From the NCBI GenBank assembly GCA_026416955.1, contig JAOAEE010000013.1:62001-126000 (forward strand): a stretch of DNA of 64,000 nucleotides, written 5' to 3'. Position numbers and translations under genes: made by a program. Positions 20,430-30,585 of the stretch are shown in pieces; the stretch's first letter is position 1; each line of letters opens with the position of its first letter. The notes under the pieces are model-generated. The model made no database searches. It was not told where the DNA came from and saw only the letters and a program-made list of their open reading frames with translations. This DNA is from Ignavibacteria bacterium (GTDB taxonomy: Bacteria > Bacteroidota > Ignavibacteria > Kapaibacteriales > UBA2268).

Positions 20430-20870
20430 TCACAAATTATTTTCTTGAATAAAATCGCGAAGGATAATAGCAGCAGATATCAAATCTTTATTCTCCTTCC
20501 TTCTTCTTTCTTTCTTTTTCTTGCCTAAATCAATCATCAACCGCTCGGCTCTTTTGGTAGAAAAAGACTCGTCGAAAGTAAAAACCATCAACCCTAGTTT
20601 TGATTTTAATATTTCCAAAAAATTGTCTATTTCCCTAGTTACCTCGGTGGACAAATTATCTTTGCGAAAAGGGTATCCAACAACCAGTGCTGAAATATTT
20701 TCTTTTTTAACAAAAGTAATGAAATCTTCCCAAAAATTTTTCGATGTATAATCAAAAACTTTGTATGGTGTTATTGAAATATGAAGTTCATCACAAATTG
20801 CAACGCCCACCCTTTTTAAACCAAAGTCTATAGAGGCAATTCTTTTACCCTTCAAAAAATCAACTTCCAT
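20430..20870 (-). CDS. ruvX: Holliday junction resolvase-like protein RuvX/YqgF
   Basis: IASIDFGLKRVGVAICD, VVGYPFR, FDESFSTKRAERLM, DLISAAIILRDFI. Confidence 0.92.
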   Translation of the reverse strand: MEVDFLKGKRIASIDFGLKRVGVAICDELHISITPYKVFDYTSKNFWEDFITFVKKENISALVVGYPFRKDNLSTEVTREIDNFLEILKSKLGLMVFTFDESFSTKRAERLMIDLGKKKKERRRKENKDLISAAIILRDFIQENNL

Positions 20871-20877
20871 TACTTCT

Positions 20878-23136
20878 CTATGTCCCTTTTTTCGATTGTT
20901 TCAATTTCCTTTGCTCATTAATAAATGGAATAATAAATAACAGTTCAGTTCCCTTCCCCTTTTCGGAAGAAACCTTCAAAGTTCCTCCGTGCAACTCTAT
21001 CACGTGCTGAATAATCATAGTCCCAATTCCAGTACCACCAGTTGTAAAATAAGGTTTCATAAACTTTTCGAGAATAGTTTTGTCCATTCCAGGACCATTA
21101 TCCTTAATTGAAATATAAGCGTTTCTTATATCTTTCCAATTTCTAATTGAAATCTTACCATTTTTGCCTTGAAAAGCCTTGATTGCATTTTCTATTGCAT
21201 TTCTAATAGCTCTTATCATCTTTGGCTTGTCGCAAAAGATTTCAAAATGCTGAAGTTCCAATTCAAATTCAACATTTGGAAACATAGTTTCATCGAATTC
21301 CATTCTTGCTTCCATACACAAATCGTACGAATCAACATTTTGGCGAACAATTTCCCCACGACCAACTGTTACAATATCCCTTACTCTTTGCATCAGCAAA
21401 CCCACCTGATGAATTATTTTCCTTTTCCTTTCATCATTCTTAGCAGAACCATTTATTTCCAATTGCTCTGCATTTAAACGTATGGTCGACAAGTTTGTTT
21501 GCATATCGTGGGCAAGTTGAGCAAGATTGCTCAACTTTTGCCTTCCTAAAACTTCAGTGATATCAATACCAGTAACTACCGCACCCTTAAAAGCACCAGT
21601 AATGCTTTTCAAAGGCAAAAGAGTAAATAACCATTCATAATCAGTTTTATTTTTGACAAATGTAATTTTTTGGACGAAAGATTCCCGAGTTGCTATTATT
21701 TTTTCCACTAATTCATTTAAGGACTTAAGATATTCCAACCCACAATAGTAACTAAAAATTTTGTTTAACGGAACGCTTTCGGTTATTCCAAGCATTTCTT
21801 TTCCACTATTGTTGGCTGTTACCAAGCGCCCATATTTGTCCACAATAAATACTACCCCAGTCGTGGGAACTTCGATAAGAGCTTTTAGCAATCTTTTCTG
21901 TTTGTAGTATTTTCGAAGTACAAAGAATAAAATAGAGATAAGTATTAGCGGAACAACAATATTTCCAAAATTTTTGTAAAATCTCGTAATATACCAAAAT
22001 TTATGTCGTTTTTCCTCTAAAACAACAGAAGCGGACTTTGAAGTTAATAACAAAAAATTATCCAACCTTTTTAAATCTACACTTTCAGGGAAATATTCGC
22101 CAAGAGTTATAAAGTCCATTGCCTGAATTTCACCTTTTAAATCTACAACAGAAATTCCATTACGAAACAAGGCAAAAATTCTGTCTTCAAGTAAAAAAAT
22201 CCCATATGGTTCCGAAAGTTCTTTTGGTAAATTTATGTACTCTTCGTTTATTTTGTCTCTTAATCCATCGTAAGTATATATTGCTAATAAATAATTTGTT
22301 CCAATGTTCCTAATAAAATATATGAGTTCTTTGTTATCTTGCTCTAGAATAATAATATTCGATGCCCTAGTTTCTATCCAAAATTTATTTACAATTCCCT
22401 GTTCAAAACTCGCAACTTGAAACAATGAGCTGTTGTAGAACTTGGACGAAGAGAGAACAACTATTTTATTTGAGACTTGTTTAATCGAAATGTAATCACT
22501 TAGGTCTACTCTACACAATAACTTTTCAACATTCAAACTATCCTTTAAATAAACAAAACCATTGCCTTCTTCGAACTTTACCAAAGCAAATTTATAGTCC
22601 TTACGACTTAGAAAACAAGCAGCAAGAACATTCTTGGAAAGAAATTCACTATGCAGTTTTTTATTATCAAGTTTCAAAAGAAACAAATAATCATTAATAA
22701 GTATCAAAATTTCGAAACTTTGTTCATTGGGAATAAATTGAATTTTATCAAATGAGTAGAAACCATCTTCATTGTTCAATTCAACAACAGATTCAACTTT
22801 CAAAGATGTATTCATCAAAGTAGCAAACACACGATTTGCATCGGTAGAAATTATCAGAAGCCTACCTAAAAATTCAAAAGAACCTACTATTGAAGGTGGA
22901 ACAGAGGGAACACCAAAAACACTATCCCTCTTTATTCCCTTCCAAAAAAAAACAGATTCAGAAAAATCTCCAAATGTAGGCTTTACAAAAAACGATTTAT
23001 AGCTGTCGTTATCTTCAAAAGTAAAAAGTTTACCACCAGTGTAAGTTTCTATGAGTTTGTAAGAAAAAGGAAAAGTTTCATCAGCATTCAAATATATCGG
23101 TATCAAAAACACTATTAAGATAACAAACTTACTCAA
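20878..23136 (-). CDS. PAS-domain sensor histidine kinase
   Basis: Periplasmic sensor region, TM, PAS (TGVVFIVDKYGRLVTANNSGKEMLGI), H-box LAQLAHDMQTNLSTIRLNAEQL, HATPase DNGPGMD. Start placed at TTG 23136 (overlaps ispF stop, gives a signal peptide); the longer ORF runs to 23214. Confidence 0.85.
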   Translation of the reverse strand: MSKFVILIVFLIPIYLNADETFPFSYKLIETYTGGKLFTFEDNDSYKSFFVKPTFGDFSESVFFWKGIKRDSVFGVPSVPPSIVGSFEFLGRLLIISTDANRVFATLMNTSLKVESVVELNNEDGFYSFDKIQFIPNEQSFEILILINDYLFLLKLDNKKLHSEFLSKNVLAACFLSRKDYKFALVKFEEGNGFVYLKDSLNVEKLLCRVDLSDYISIKQVSNKIVVLSSSKFYNSSLFQVASFEQGIVNKFWIETRASNIIILEQDNKELIYFIRNIGTNYLLAIYTYDGLRDKINEEYINLPKELSEPYGIFLLEDRIFALFRNGISVVDLKGEIQAMDFITLGEYFPESVDLKRLDNFLLLTSKSASVVLEEKRHKFWYITRFYKNFGNIVVPLILISILFFVLRKYYKQKRLLKALIEVPTTGVVFIVDKYGRLVTANNSGKEMLGITESVPLNKIFSYYCGLEYLKSLNELVEKIIATRESFVQKITFVKNKTDYEWLFTLLPLKSITGAFKGAVVTGIDITEVLGRQKLSNLAQLAHDMQTNLSTIRLNAEQLEINGSAKNDERKRKIIHQVGLLMQRVRDIVTVGRGEIVRQNVDSYDLCMEARMEFDETMFPNVEFELELQHFEIFCDKPKMIRAIRNAIENAIKAFQGKNGKISIRNWKDIRNAYISIKDNGPGMDKTILEKFMKPYFTTGGTGIGTMIIQHVIELHGGTLKVSSEKGKGTELLFIIPFINEQRKLKQSKKGT

Positions 23137-23593
23137 TTTGACATACGCAGAATGCAGCAATTCCCTCTCCCCTTCCAATAAAACCCATCTTTTCGTTTGT
23201 TTTTGCTTTAACATTAACGCAATCGATATCTAAACCAATAATATTGGCGAGATTCTTTCGAATTTGTTGTTTATAAGGAGAAATTTTTTTCAATTCATAC
23301 ACTACTGTAATGTCGATATTCACAATTTTCCTATTAAAATTCGACAATAAAATTAATACCTCTTTAAGCAACAATTGACTGTCGATATTTTTATATTTTT
23401 CATCATTGTCTGGAAAGAGTTCGCCAATATCTCCTTTCCCCAAAGCACCAAGAATAGCATCTATTAAAGAATGAATAACTACATCACCATCACTGTGGGC
23501 AATTGCTCCAAAATCTTCGTCGACAACAACACCTCCTAATACTAGCTTTCTTCCCTTGCCTACTCTGTGAGAATCATAACCAAATCCAACCAT
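23129..23593 (-). CDS. ispF: 2-C-methyl-D-erythritol 2,4-cyclodiphosphate synthase
   Basis: MVGFGYDSHRV, AHSDGDVVIHSLIDAILGALGKGDIGELFPD, KTNEKMGFIGRGEGIAAFCVCQI. Confidence 0.95.
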   Translation of the reverse strand: MVGFGYDSHRVGKGRKLVLGGVVVDEDFGAIAHSDGDVVIHSLIDAILGALGKGDIGELFPDNDEKYKNIDSQLLLKEVLILLSNFNRKIVNIDITVVYELKKISPYKQQIRKNLANIIGLDIDCVNVKAKTNEKMGFIGRGEGIAAFCVCQIE

Positions 23594-23601
23594 AAAACAA
23601 C

Positions 23602-26109
23602 CTAGAAATCTTCTTGCATCCAAGTTTGGACATAGGTTTGAAACTTTTTCGATAATGTTACAGCCGTTTCATAATCATCGCTTTCTCCAATGATTAAGAA
23701 TTCTGGTTTTTCAAGGTCTGGATACAAAAGCACCGAATCACCATTTTTAAATATCTTTACTCCTTCGACTAACTGGCGTTCGTAACCTTCGGAGAACTCC
23801 AAAGCCCTTCGAATGACTTTGCCTTTATTTTCCCAAGGACAATCAACTTTTATAGTGTGTTGAAATCTTCTTGGGAGCATTTCATCAAGCTGTTCCATTG
23901 AATATCCAGTTTTGGCAAGCATTTCGAGAATTTTCCCAATTGAATACATTCCATCACTTGCAAATAGAAAGTCGGTAAAAATAAAACTACCCCAGACACC
24001 ACCAACAAATTTAATTTTCTCGTCTCTTGTTGCCTCCATCATTGCAGAATGAGAATTCTTAATTCGAACCACTTCAATACCATACTCGTTCGCAACCTTT
24101 TCGACTTCTGATGAAGCAACTATCGAGACTGCAATTTTATAGTCCTTTTGTGTTCTATTCGTTTCTAGGAATAATTTAGTAACAATTGTAAGAAGTCTTT
24201 GAGGATGGTAAAGAACTCCTCTACTATTAATGACAAGAATTTTTTCAGCGCCCGGTTCAATAATAAAGCCAAGTTCGTAACCCAAAGACTTCATAATTCT
24301 ACAAGCCTCGGGGCTTTCTATTAATGTACCTTCAGCCATTGGTTGATGTTTCATAGCATCAACATAATCGTGAAGCGAAAGAGTCTCGGCGTTTAATTTA
24401 CCCAAAATAATCGGGAAAATAGTAGCCGCTAAACCATAGGAATAATCCATAAGTATTTTGAAGCGCCTACTTTTAATAATATCAACATCCAATGAACTTA
24501 AGTACCGATTAATATAAATCTCGTTTGTTCGCTCGGGATAATATAGCTGCCCAACCTCACTATAATGTACTCGTTTTATGTCCTCGCCAAAAAAGTATCT
24601 CTCTATAGTTTTAGCCTTTGAAAGCCCAATGTCTCTTCCATCGCTACTAAAAATAATTATGTCGGTTTTATCGGGATTCCGAGGGGAACGACGAACGTGG
24701 ATTCCACCAGAGTACTTACCGGTTCTCAACTCTTGCCTTGTTTGTGGAATTGAAGTAGTTTGCAAATCGTTAACATTAACACCAACTGAAGCAAGTCCAG
24801 CAGTGATGGAGCGTTTAATTATTCTTGATACTCTATCGGGGTCTCTGCTCGCAATAACATTAGAATTTTTTCCAAAAGTCATTCCAATAGCCATACCCAA
24901 CTTGGAACCAAATTCTGGATGAATTTCTGTGTTCGACAATCCAGAAATCCTTGCTCCTGTGAATAGTTCTCGTTGCCACTTTTCTTCCTGCACAAGCGAA
25001 CGCGACAATTTTGCTCCGTCCTCAATATGTTTAAGTGGCCATAATTTAATATTTGGGGCAAGAGTAACATTATTTCCAATGGTGCATCCTACTGAAACAA
25101 AAACATTTTCCCCTATTGTTACTGATTCACCGATTGTGCAATCATAACAAATAACATCGTCGGTAAGTTCGGAAAAAGAGCCTATTCTAACATTATCCCA
25201 AATTGAAACTCCTTTCATACGGACTCCTTTTCCAATCCTCACATTACTACCAATAACACAATCGGTCAACTCAGTAAAATCCTCAATAATTGTATTATCT
25301 CCAATTACAACTTTACCCTTGAATTTAACATTAGGTGCAATTGAACAATTGCTACCTAAAATAACATTGCCTTGTTTTTCTCCTTTAAAAAGAACATTAA
25401 CATTTCCTCTCAATGCGTCGATTTGCCCGTTTTGATATTCCTCTAAATTCCCAATGTCCTTCCAATAACCATCAGCAACAAAACCATACAGAGGCATTTT
25501 GTTCCTTAGCATTAAAGGAAATAGGTCCTTACTAAAATCAAATTCCTCTTGATATGGAATAAGTTCCAAAACTTCTGGTTCCAAAATGTAAATTCCTGTA
25601 TTTATGGTATCAGAAAAAACTTCCCCCCAGGATGGTTTCTCTAAAAAACGAACTATCTTTCCCTCTTTATCTGTGATAACAATACCATATTGAAGAGGAA
25701 CTTTTACACGAGTTAAAAGAATTGTTGCAAGTGAATTCTTCGACAAATGAAAATCAATTGCCTCTTGCAAATTGAAGTCAGTAAGTACATCCCCACTAAT
25801 TACAATGAACCTTTGGTCGAGATATTGATAAGCATTTTTTACAGCACCAGCAGTTCCATAATCTGCTGTTGCAAGAACGTATTTGATATTCACACCAAAT
25901 TTACTACCATCCTTAAAATACTCAGTAATAACTTCTGGCTGAAAGTAAAGTAAAGCAACAATTTCCCTGATGTTGTACTTCTTTAATAGATTGATAACGT
26001 GCTCCATAATTGGAATGTTGACAATTGGTACCATTGGTTTTGGAATTGTCATAGTCAAAGGTCGAAGCCTTGTTCCAAAACCACCAGCCATCAAAACTGC
26101 CTTTTTCAT
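23602..26109 (-). CDS. Mannose-1-phosphate guanylyltransferase / phosphomutase-like fusion
   Basis: MKKAVLMAGGFGTRLRPLTMTIPKPMVPI nucleotidyltransferase, hexapeptide repeats, then PGM/PMM-like domains (GGIHVRRSPRNPDKTDIIIFSSDG). Confidence 0.88.
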   Translation of the reverse strand: MKKAVLMAGGFGTRLRPLTMTIPKPMVPIVNIPIMEHVINLLKKYNIREIVALLYFQPEVITEYFKDGSKFGVNIKYVLATADYGTAGAVKNAYQYLDQRFIVISGDVLTDFNLQEAIDFHLSKNSLATILLTRVKVPLQYGIVITDKEGKIVRFLEKPSWGEVFSDTINTGIYILEPEVLELIPYQEEFDFSKDLFPLMLRNKMPLYGFVADGYWKDIGNLEEYQNGQIDALRGNVNVLFKGEKQGNVILGSNCSIAPNVKFKGKVVIGDNTIIEDFTELTDCVIGSNVRIGKGVRMKGVSIWDNVRIGSFSELTDDVICYDCTIGESVTIGENVFVSVGCTIGNNVTLAPNIKLWPLKHIEDGAKLSRSLVQEEKWQRELFTGARISGLSNTEIHPEFGSKLGMAIGMTFGKNSNVIASRDPDRVSRIIKRSITAGLASVGVNVNDLQTTSIPQTRQELRTGKYSGGIHVRRSPRNPDKTDIIIFSSDGRDIGLSKAKTIERYFFGEDIKRVHYSEVGQLYYPERTNEIYINRYLSSLDVDIIKSRRFKILMDYSYGLAATIFPIILGKLNAETLSLHDYVDAMKHQPMAEGTLIESPEACRIMKSLGYELGFIIEPGAEKILVINSRGVLYHPQRLLTIVTKLFLETNRTQKDYKIAVSIVASSEVEKVANEYGIEVVRIKNSHSAMMEATRDEKIKFVGGVWGSFIFTDFLFASDGMYSIGKILEMLAKTGYSMEQLDEMLPRRFQHTIKVDCPWENKGKVIRRALEFSEGYERQLVEGVKIFKNGDSVLLYPDLEKPEFLIIGESDDYETAVTLSKKFQTYVQTWMQEDF

Positions 26110-26213
26110 ATTTTCGAAATTCTTTTATACAACAAATTATAATATACAAAAAATGTATTAAATTACTTCTTAAATCGTTTTCTAATATTGTTTAACTTTA
26201 ATAATGGTGAAAT

Positions 26214-27590
26214 ATGAAGAAATTTCTATTACTTTTGATTTTAGTTCTTCTCGCTCAATTAGAGATATTTTCACAAGCAAACAAACCTATTCCAATCACT
26301 GTTGGCCCGAAACCTACATACGTTAATGGTTTCTTTAATTTTTTAGTAAATGATTATAGGTTAATTGTTACAACCTTGGGGATCGACAAGAACTTCAATG
26401 GTAAAGAAGATTCAGGAGATGTCAAACCAGCTCTTTATCAAATTTCATTAAACCAAATTATGAATGGTAACTTTACCGGCTCATTACTTACAGAACTCGA
26501 CTTTGGCTCTCTTCCTTTCCCCACCAGAATAGCAATTGATAATATCGGAAATTTTGCATACATACCAAACAAACTTACTATTTCGAAAATTCTGCTTGAA
26601 TCTGGGGATATAATAACCACAATCAATCCTTTTAGCAAGCTAAATCTTCCGCCGGATGCTTATATTTCATCTGTGGACTTCGTAAATGGGTACCTTTTCT
26701 TAAGTGTAAGAGCTAAAAACTATAATAATTTTTTCATTGTCAAAGAAAGCACACTCGATATTATATTCGAAACAGCAACTGAACCTAACCCTCAGCAATC
26801 AGTAGTCGTTGGCAACTATCTCTTTATTCTTTGTGAAGGAACTTTGGGTCAGAACAATTCTAAACTTTGGGTCTACGAAATCAAAAGTTTCGACCAATGG
26901 GAAATAGCTTTCGTTAAAGAATTTGAAATAGGCGACACTGGCAACCATCTTAGGAAAGTCGGAAATGATAAACTTTTAATTACAATGAATGGCTCCCATC
27001 AAATTCATATTCTAAATGTTACAACCTTGCAAATCGAAAAAACTATTCAATTGCCAACAAGTGGATACGATGGACCAAGAGAATCTGGAATAATTGGTGA
27101 TAAAACAATTGTCACTACTGCTTACGATGGCAACTTATATATTTTCGATACAAATGGCAATCAATTGGGGAGGATATCAATCGCGAACAAATTGGAAGGT
27201 ATTTTTACATACACTTTCCCAAATCCAAATATGAATTTCTCAATCGTAGTAGCAACTAGCCCATTTTTACCAAACTACCAACCAAACGATAAAATCTACC
27301 TTTTTGTAAATTTCTTATCAAATGTAGAAAACAATATTTTTTTGAACAATTTCAAAATTTTCCCCAATCCAGCTAATGACTACATAGTTTTGTCTTTGAA
27401 CTCAGATAGTGAATTTCCAACAAAGTTGAGTATTTTCGATAAACTTGGCAACAAAATTAAAGAATTCAATTTCTCCTTTGTCGGGAAAGACTTACTAATT
27501 CCAATTTCCGACTTACCTTCGGGTTCCTACTTAGCTAAAATTTACGGAACAAATGTTGTACAAACATTACCCTTTGTTGTCGTTAAGTAA
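26214..27590 (+). CDS. T9SS-sorted beta-propeller-like (YncE-type) surface protein
   Basis: Signal peptide, repeated propeller-blade-like segments, C-terminal FPNPANDYIVLSL...LPSGSYLAKIYGTN. Confidence 0.7.
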   Translation: MKKFLLLLILVLLAQLEIFSQANKPIPITVGPKPTYVNGFFNFLVNDYRLIVTTLGIDKNFNGKEDSGDVKPALYQISLNQIMNGNFTGSLLTELDFGSLPFPTRIAIDNIGNFAYIPNKLTISKILLESGDIITTINPFSKLNLPPDAYISSVDFVNGYLFLSVRAKNYNNFFIVKESTLDIIFETATEPNPQQSVVVGNYLFILCEGTLGQNNSKLWVYEIKSFDQWEIAFVKEFEIGDTGNHLRKVGNDKLLITMNGSHQIHILNVTTLQIEKTIQLPTSGYDGPRESGIIGDKTIVTTAYDGNLYIFDTNGNQLGRISIANKLEGIFTYTFPNPNMNFSIVVATSPFLPNYQPNDKIYLFVNFLSNVENNIFLNNFKIFPNPANDYIVLSLNSDSEFPTKLSIFDKLGNKIKEFNFSFVGKDLLIPISDLPSGSYLAKIYGTNVVQTLPFVVVK

Positions 27591-29509
27591 TGAAATTTGC
27601 TTTCATTATCTTTGTATTAATACTTAATATTAATCAATTACTATCCAGCGATACTATCGAGACAAAGATTAAAAACGAAGTAATAGTTCAAGAAGAAAAA
27701 GATAAACCAGCTGGTTTAAATAAATTATCGTATTACAAAATTAATTTAAGTAAACAAAGATTTTTTGGTACAAGTTCAATAACCGAAGTTTTAAAAACAC
27801 TACCCGGTGTTTACTTACGAGACTATGGGGGTATCGGAGGGATAAAAACAATATCCCTCCGAGGTTTTTCTTCGCAAGATGTAACTATACTTCTTGACGA
27901 ATGTAAAATAAATAATCAACAAAACGGAGTATTCGACCTTACTTTAATTCCTATCGATATTTTTGAAGAAATAGAATTATTTAAAGGAGGTTCTTCATTT
28001 TTTTGGGGCAACAATTCTGCATCTGGTTCTCTTAATTTCGATATTAGCAATTCGGCTAACAAAAGTTTCGTCAAACTCTCTTACGGTTCATTTGCTCAAT
28101 TTAGTTTATCTTCAATTTTTTCGTTCAAACTCAAAAAATTTTACTCTGGAAAAATTGCTTACAATTTTTTTAACTCTAATGGAAATTATCCAATTAAAAT
28201 CAATGAATTTGGGATAACCAAAGAAATAAAAAGACAAAACAGTAAAATTTCAAAAACTTCGCTTTATTTTAACAACCAATTCTTAACTGATTACTTCTTA
28301 ACTAATTTAAATATTATATATACTCATTCAAACAGGGGTGTTCCAGGTGCTGTCTTGCAAAACAACATTGAAAACAAAAAAGCCACTCTTACAGACGATT
28401 TCCTTTTTATCAACTTAAAATTCCATCCAATATTCATAGATACAAATCTTTATCTTGTAGGTAAAACAATTTTTTCAATGAACAAATACTACGACCCAGA
28501 AGTGAATAAACTTCTTTTGCAGAAAGAAACCGCAGTTTACGAAAACAAAGATTTCGAATTAAGACTTAACTACAATAATTACCTCCTTTGGAACAAAATT
28601 AATTTTATGCTTGAAACAAGTTATTATTTTTTTAAAGGGGATATGCTCGAAAAAAAGGAAGGCAATAACATAGTACGTAACAATTTAGGTTATGGTTTAA
28701 GTATATCAAAGGATTTCCTTTATAAAGAAATTACATACGGTTACGAGATAAACTTTAGAACAGATATTAACTCCAAGTTCTCTCCAAATTATGCTTATTC
28801 GATTGGTTTGCTTCTTTCCAACAATTCCAATACTCCAAGCACAAAAATAATGTTTTCAAACAATTATAGATTGCCAACATTCAACGAAATGTACTACCTA
28901 AATTATGGGAACCAAAATTTACGACCAGAAAAAACACAATCGTTCAATTTTGAAATCAACTTTGATTTATTTAATGCTATTCAACCTACTTTTGTCATTT
29001 ATTATTATACCACAATAGACAAAATAGTTTCGGTTCCGAAATCCCCAGTACAATGGACCGCGATGAACATCACCAAATCCCGTTCTTTTGGATACGAAAT
29101 AACACTCAATTCAAACAATAAATATTTGGAAGGCACTCTCTCCATCTCATATACTAACGCCACTGATAGAACAAAAAATTCACCCACATTTGGTAAGCAA
29201 ATTATTTACACGCCTAAAATAATTACAAATATATCAATTTCCTCTCCAATTCTAAAATATTTGAACATTGCAAGCAAACTTATCTATGTAGGAGAAAGAT
29301 ACTCTCTCCCAGATAATTCTCCTAATTCCAAATTAAACAACTACATTCTATGGGATATTGTGATTTCGAAAGAAATATCTTTGAAAAATTTCCAAATATT
29401 TATTAGTTTTGAAGTTTTGAACATTTTAAATAAACAATACGAAGTAATATTTAATTATCCTATGCCCGGTAGAAGTTTTTCAATTAATCTAATAACCAAT
29501 TTCCTTTAA
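27590..29509 (+). CDS. TonB-dependent outer membrane receptor
   Basis: Plug motifs LKTLPGVYLRDYGGIGGIKTISLRGFSSQDVTILLDECKINN, ELFKGGSSFFWGNNSASGSLNFD; C-terminal beta-barrel. TAATG overlap with upstream gene. Confidence 0.92.
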   Translation: MKFAFIIFVLILNINQLLSSDTIETKIKNEVIVQEEKDKPAGLNKLSYYKINLSKQRFFGTSSITEVLKTLPGVYLRDYGGIGGIKTISLRGFSSQDVTILLDECKINNQQNGVFDLTLIPIDIFEEIELFKGGSSFFWGNNSASGSLNFDISNSANKSFVKLSYGSFAQFSLSSIFSFKLKKFYSGKIAYNFFNSNGNYPIKINEFGITKEIKRQNSKISKTSLYFNNQFLTDYFLTNLNIIYTHSNRGVPGAVLQNNIENKKATLTDDFLFINLKFHPIFIDTNLYLVGKTIFSMNKYYDPEVNKLLLQKETAVYENKDFELRLNYNNYLLWNKINFMLETSYYFFKGDMLEKKEGNNIVRNNLGYGLSISKDFLYKEITYGYEINFRTDINSKFSPNYAYSIGLLLSNNSNTPSTKIMFSNNYRLPTFNEMYYLNYGNQNLRPEKTQSFNFEINFDLFNAIQPTFVIYYYTTIDKIVSVPKSPVQWTAMNITKSRSFGYEITLNSNNKYLEGTLSISYTNATDRTKNSPTFGKQIIYTPKIITNISISSPILKYLNIASKLIYVGERYSLPDNSPNSKLNNYILWDIVISKEISLKNFQIFISFEVLNILNKQYEVIFNYPMPGRSFSINLITNFL

Positions 29510-29515
29510 AATATT

Positions 29516-30523
29516 ATGGAGCAGTTCAATATACTAATAGTTGAAGATGATTTTGCTGCACTCCAAGTACTTAAAAGAGTACTTGAAAAAGAAAACTACA
29601 TAACAATTCCTGTTGACAATGTTGAAGATGCATTTTCAATATTAAAAAGAGAAAAAATAGACCTTATTGTTAGCGATTGGATGATGCCAAATATTGATGG
29701 AATAGAATTTCTTTTTCGTCTAAAAGCAAATTTTTCAGACCCACCACCAGTTATCATTGTTACTGCTTTAACCTCGGATATGGCTAAAGAGTATGCTCTT
29801 CGCTCTGGTGCTGCCGAATTTATCGAAAAACCAATTAACATTCCAAGCTTCATCCAGTCCATAAAGAAAATTCTTGAAACTCAAAAGTCTAAAAATTTGG
29901 GTTTTGTCCAAACTTCAACTTCTTTTCCCCCTTTTATACCAATTGCTTTTTTGTCGGGCAACGGAGGTGTAAATCCTTTACTCGAGATACTTACATCACT
30001 GAAAAACATCAAAGAAAAGATTGTCTATACAATAATCCAACAAGGTAATAAATTTCTTGTAGACTCTCTTATTACAAAAATTAAGGAAAAATGTAGTAAA
30101 GAAGCAATTATTCCACAAAATTTAATTTATCCAAAAGAAAATAATGTTTATATTGCGCCACACGATTATCATCTCTCATTCACACAAAATTATGAATTAT
30201 TGATTGACAAAGGTCCAAAGGAAAATTACCAAAGACCTTCTGCTGAACCTCTTTTTAGAACTATGGCAAATTATTTTGGAAATTTCTCAATAGTAGTTAT
30301 TCTTTCGGGCTTGGGTGCTGATGGCATACAAGGTGCTATGAAGATAAAATCCAATGGGGGGCACATAATCTGCCAAGAACCATCAAGTGCAATCGCTCCA
30401 ACTTTACCGCAGTCATATATCAACTCTTCTATCGAACCAATAGTATTAATTCCTGAAAAAATCCCAAAAGAAATTGAGAAGATTGTCAATGAATTAAGTT
30501 GTATAAAAATGAAAAAACAATAG
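29516..30523 (+). CDS. Response regulator receiver fused to CheB-like methylesterase domain lacking catalytic Ser/His
   Basis: REC: ILIVEDDFAALQVL, DLIVSDWMMPNIDG, ITALTSD, EKPI. CheB-like: NNVYIAPHDYHLS, RPSAEPLFRTMANYFG, VVILSGLGADGIQGAMKIKSNGGHIICQEPSSA. Confidence 0.85.
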   Translation: MEQFNILIVEDDFAALQVLKRVLEKENYITIPVDNVEDAFSILKREKIDLIVSDWMMPNIDGIEFLFRLKANFSDPPPVIIVTALTSDMAKEYALRSGAAEFIEKPINIPSFIQSIKKILETQKSKNLGFVQTSTSFPPFIPIAFLSGNGGVNPLLEILTSLKNIKEKIVYTIIQQGNKFLVDSLITKIKEKCSKEAIIPQNLIYPKENNVYIAPHDYHLSFTQNYELLIDKGPKENYQRPSAEPLFRTMANYFGNFSIVVILSGLGADGIQGAMKIKSNGGHIICQEPSSAIAPTLPQSYINSSIEPIVLIPEKIPKEIEKIVNELSCIKMKKQ

Positions 30524-30585
30524 CAAAAATAACAATTAGCATATTTCGTTATATCTTTTACATTTCATCAAAAAATGGAGGTTTT

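Noticed and set aside
26110-26213. Possible riboswitch upstream of the propeller/TonB receptor pair
   Set aside because: Only about 100 bp of very AT-rich sequence, no cobalamin or TPP box-like conserved motifs.
30499-30585. N-terminal extension of the 30586 lipoprotein ORF
   Set aside because: GGAGG and lipoprotein signal sequence place the start at 30586; the extension overlaps the end of the REC-CheB gene.
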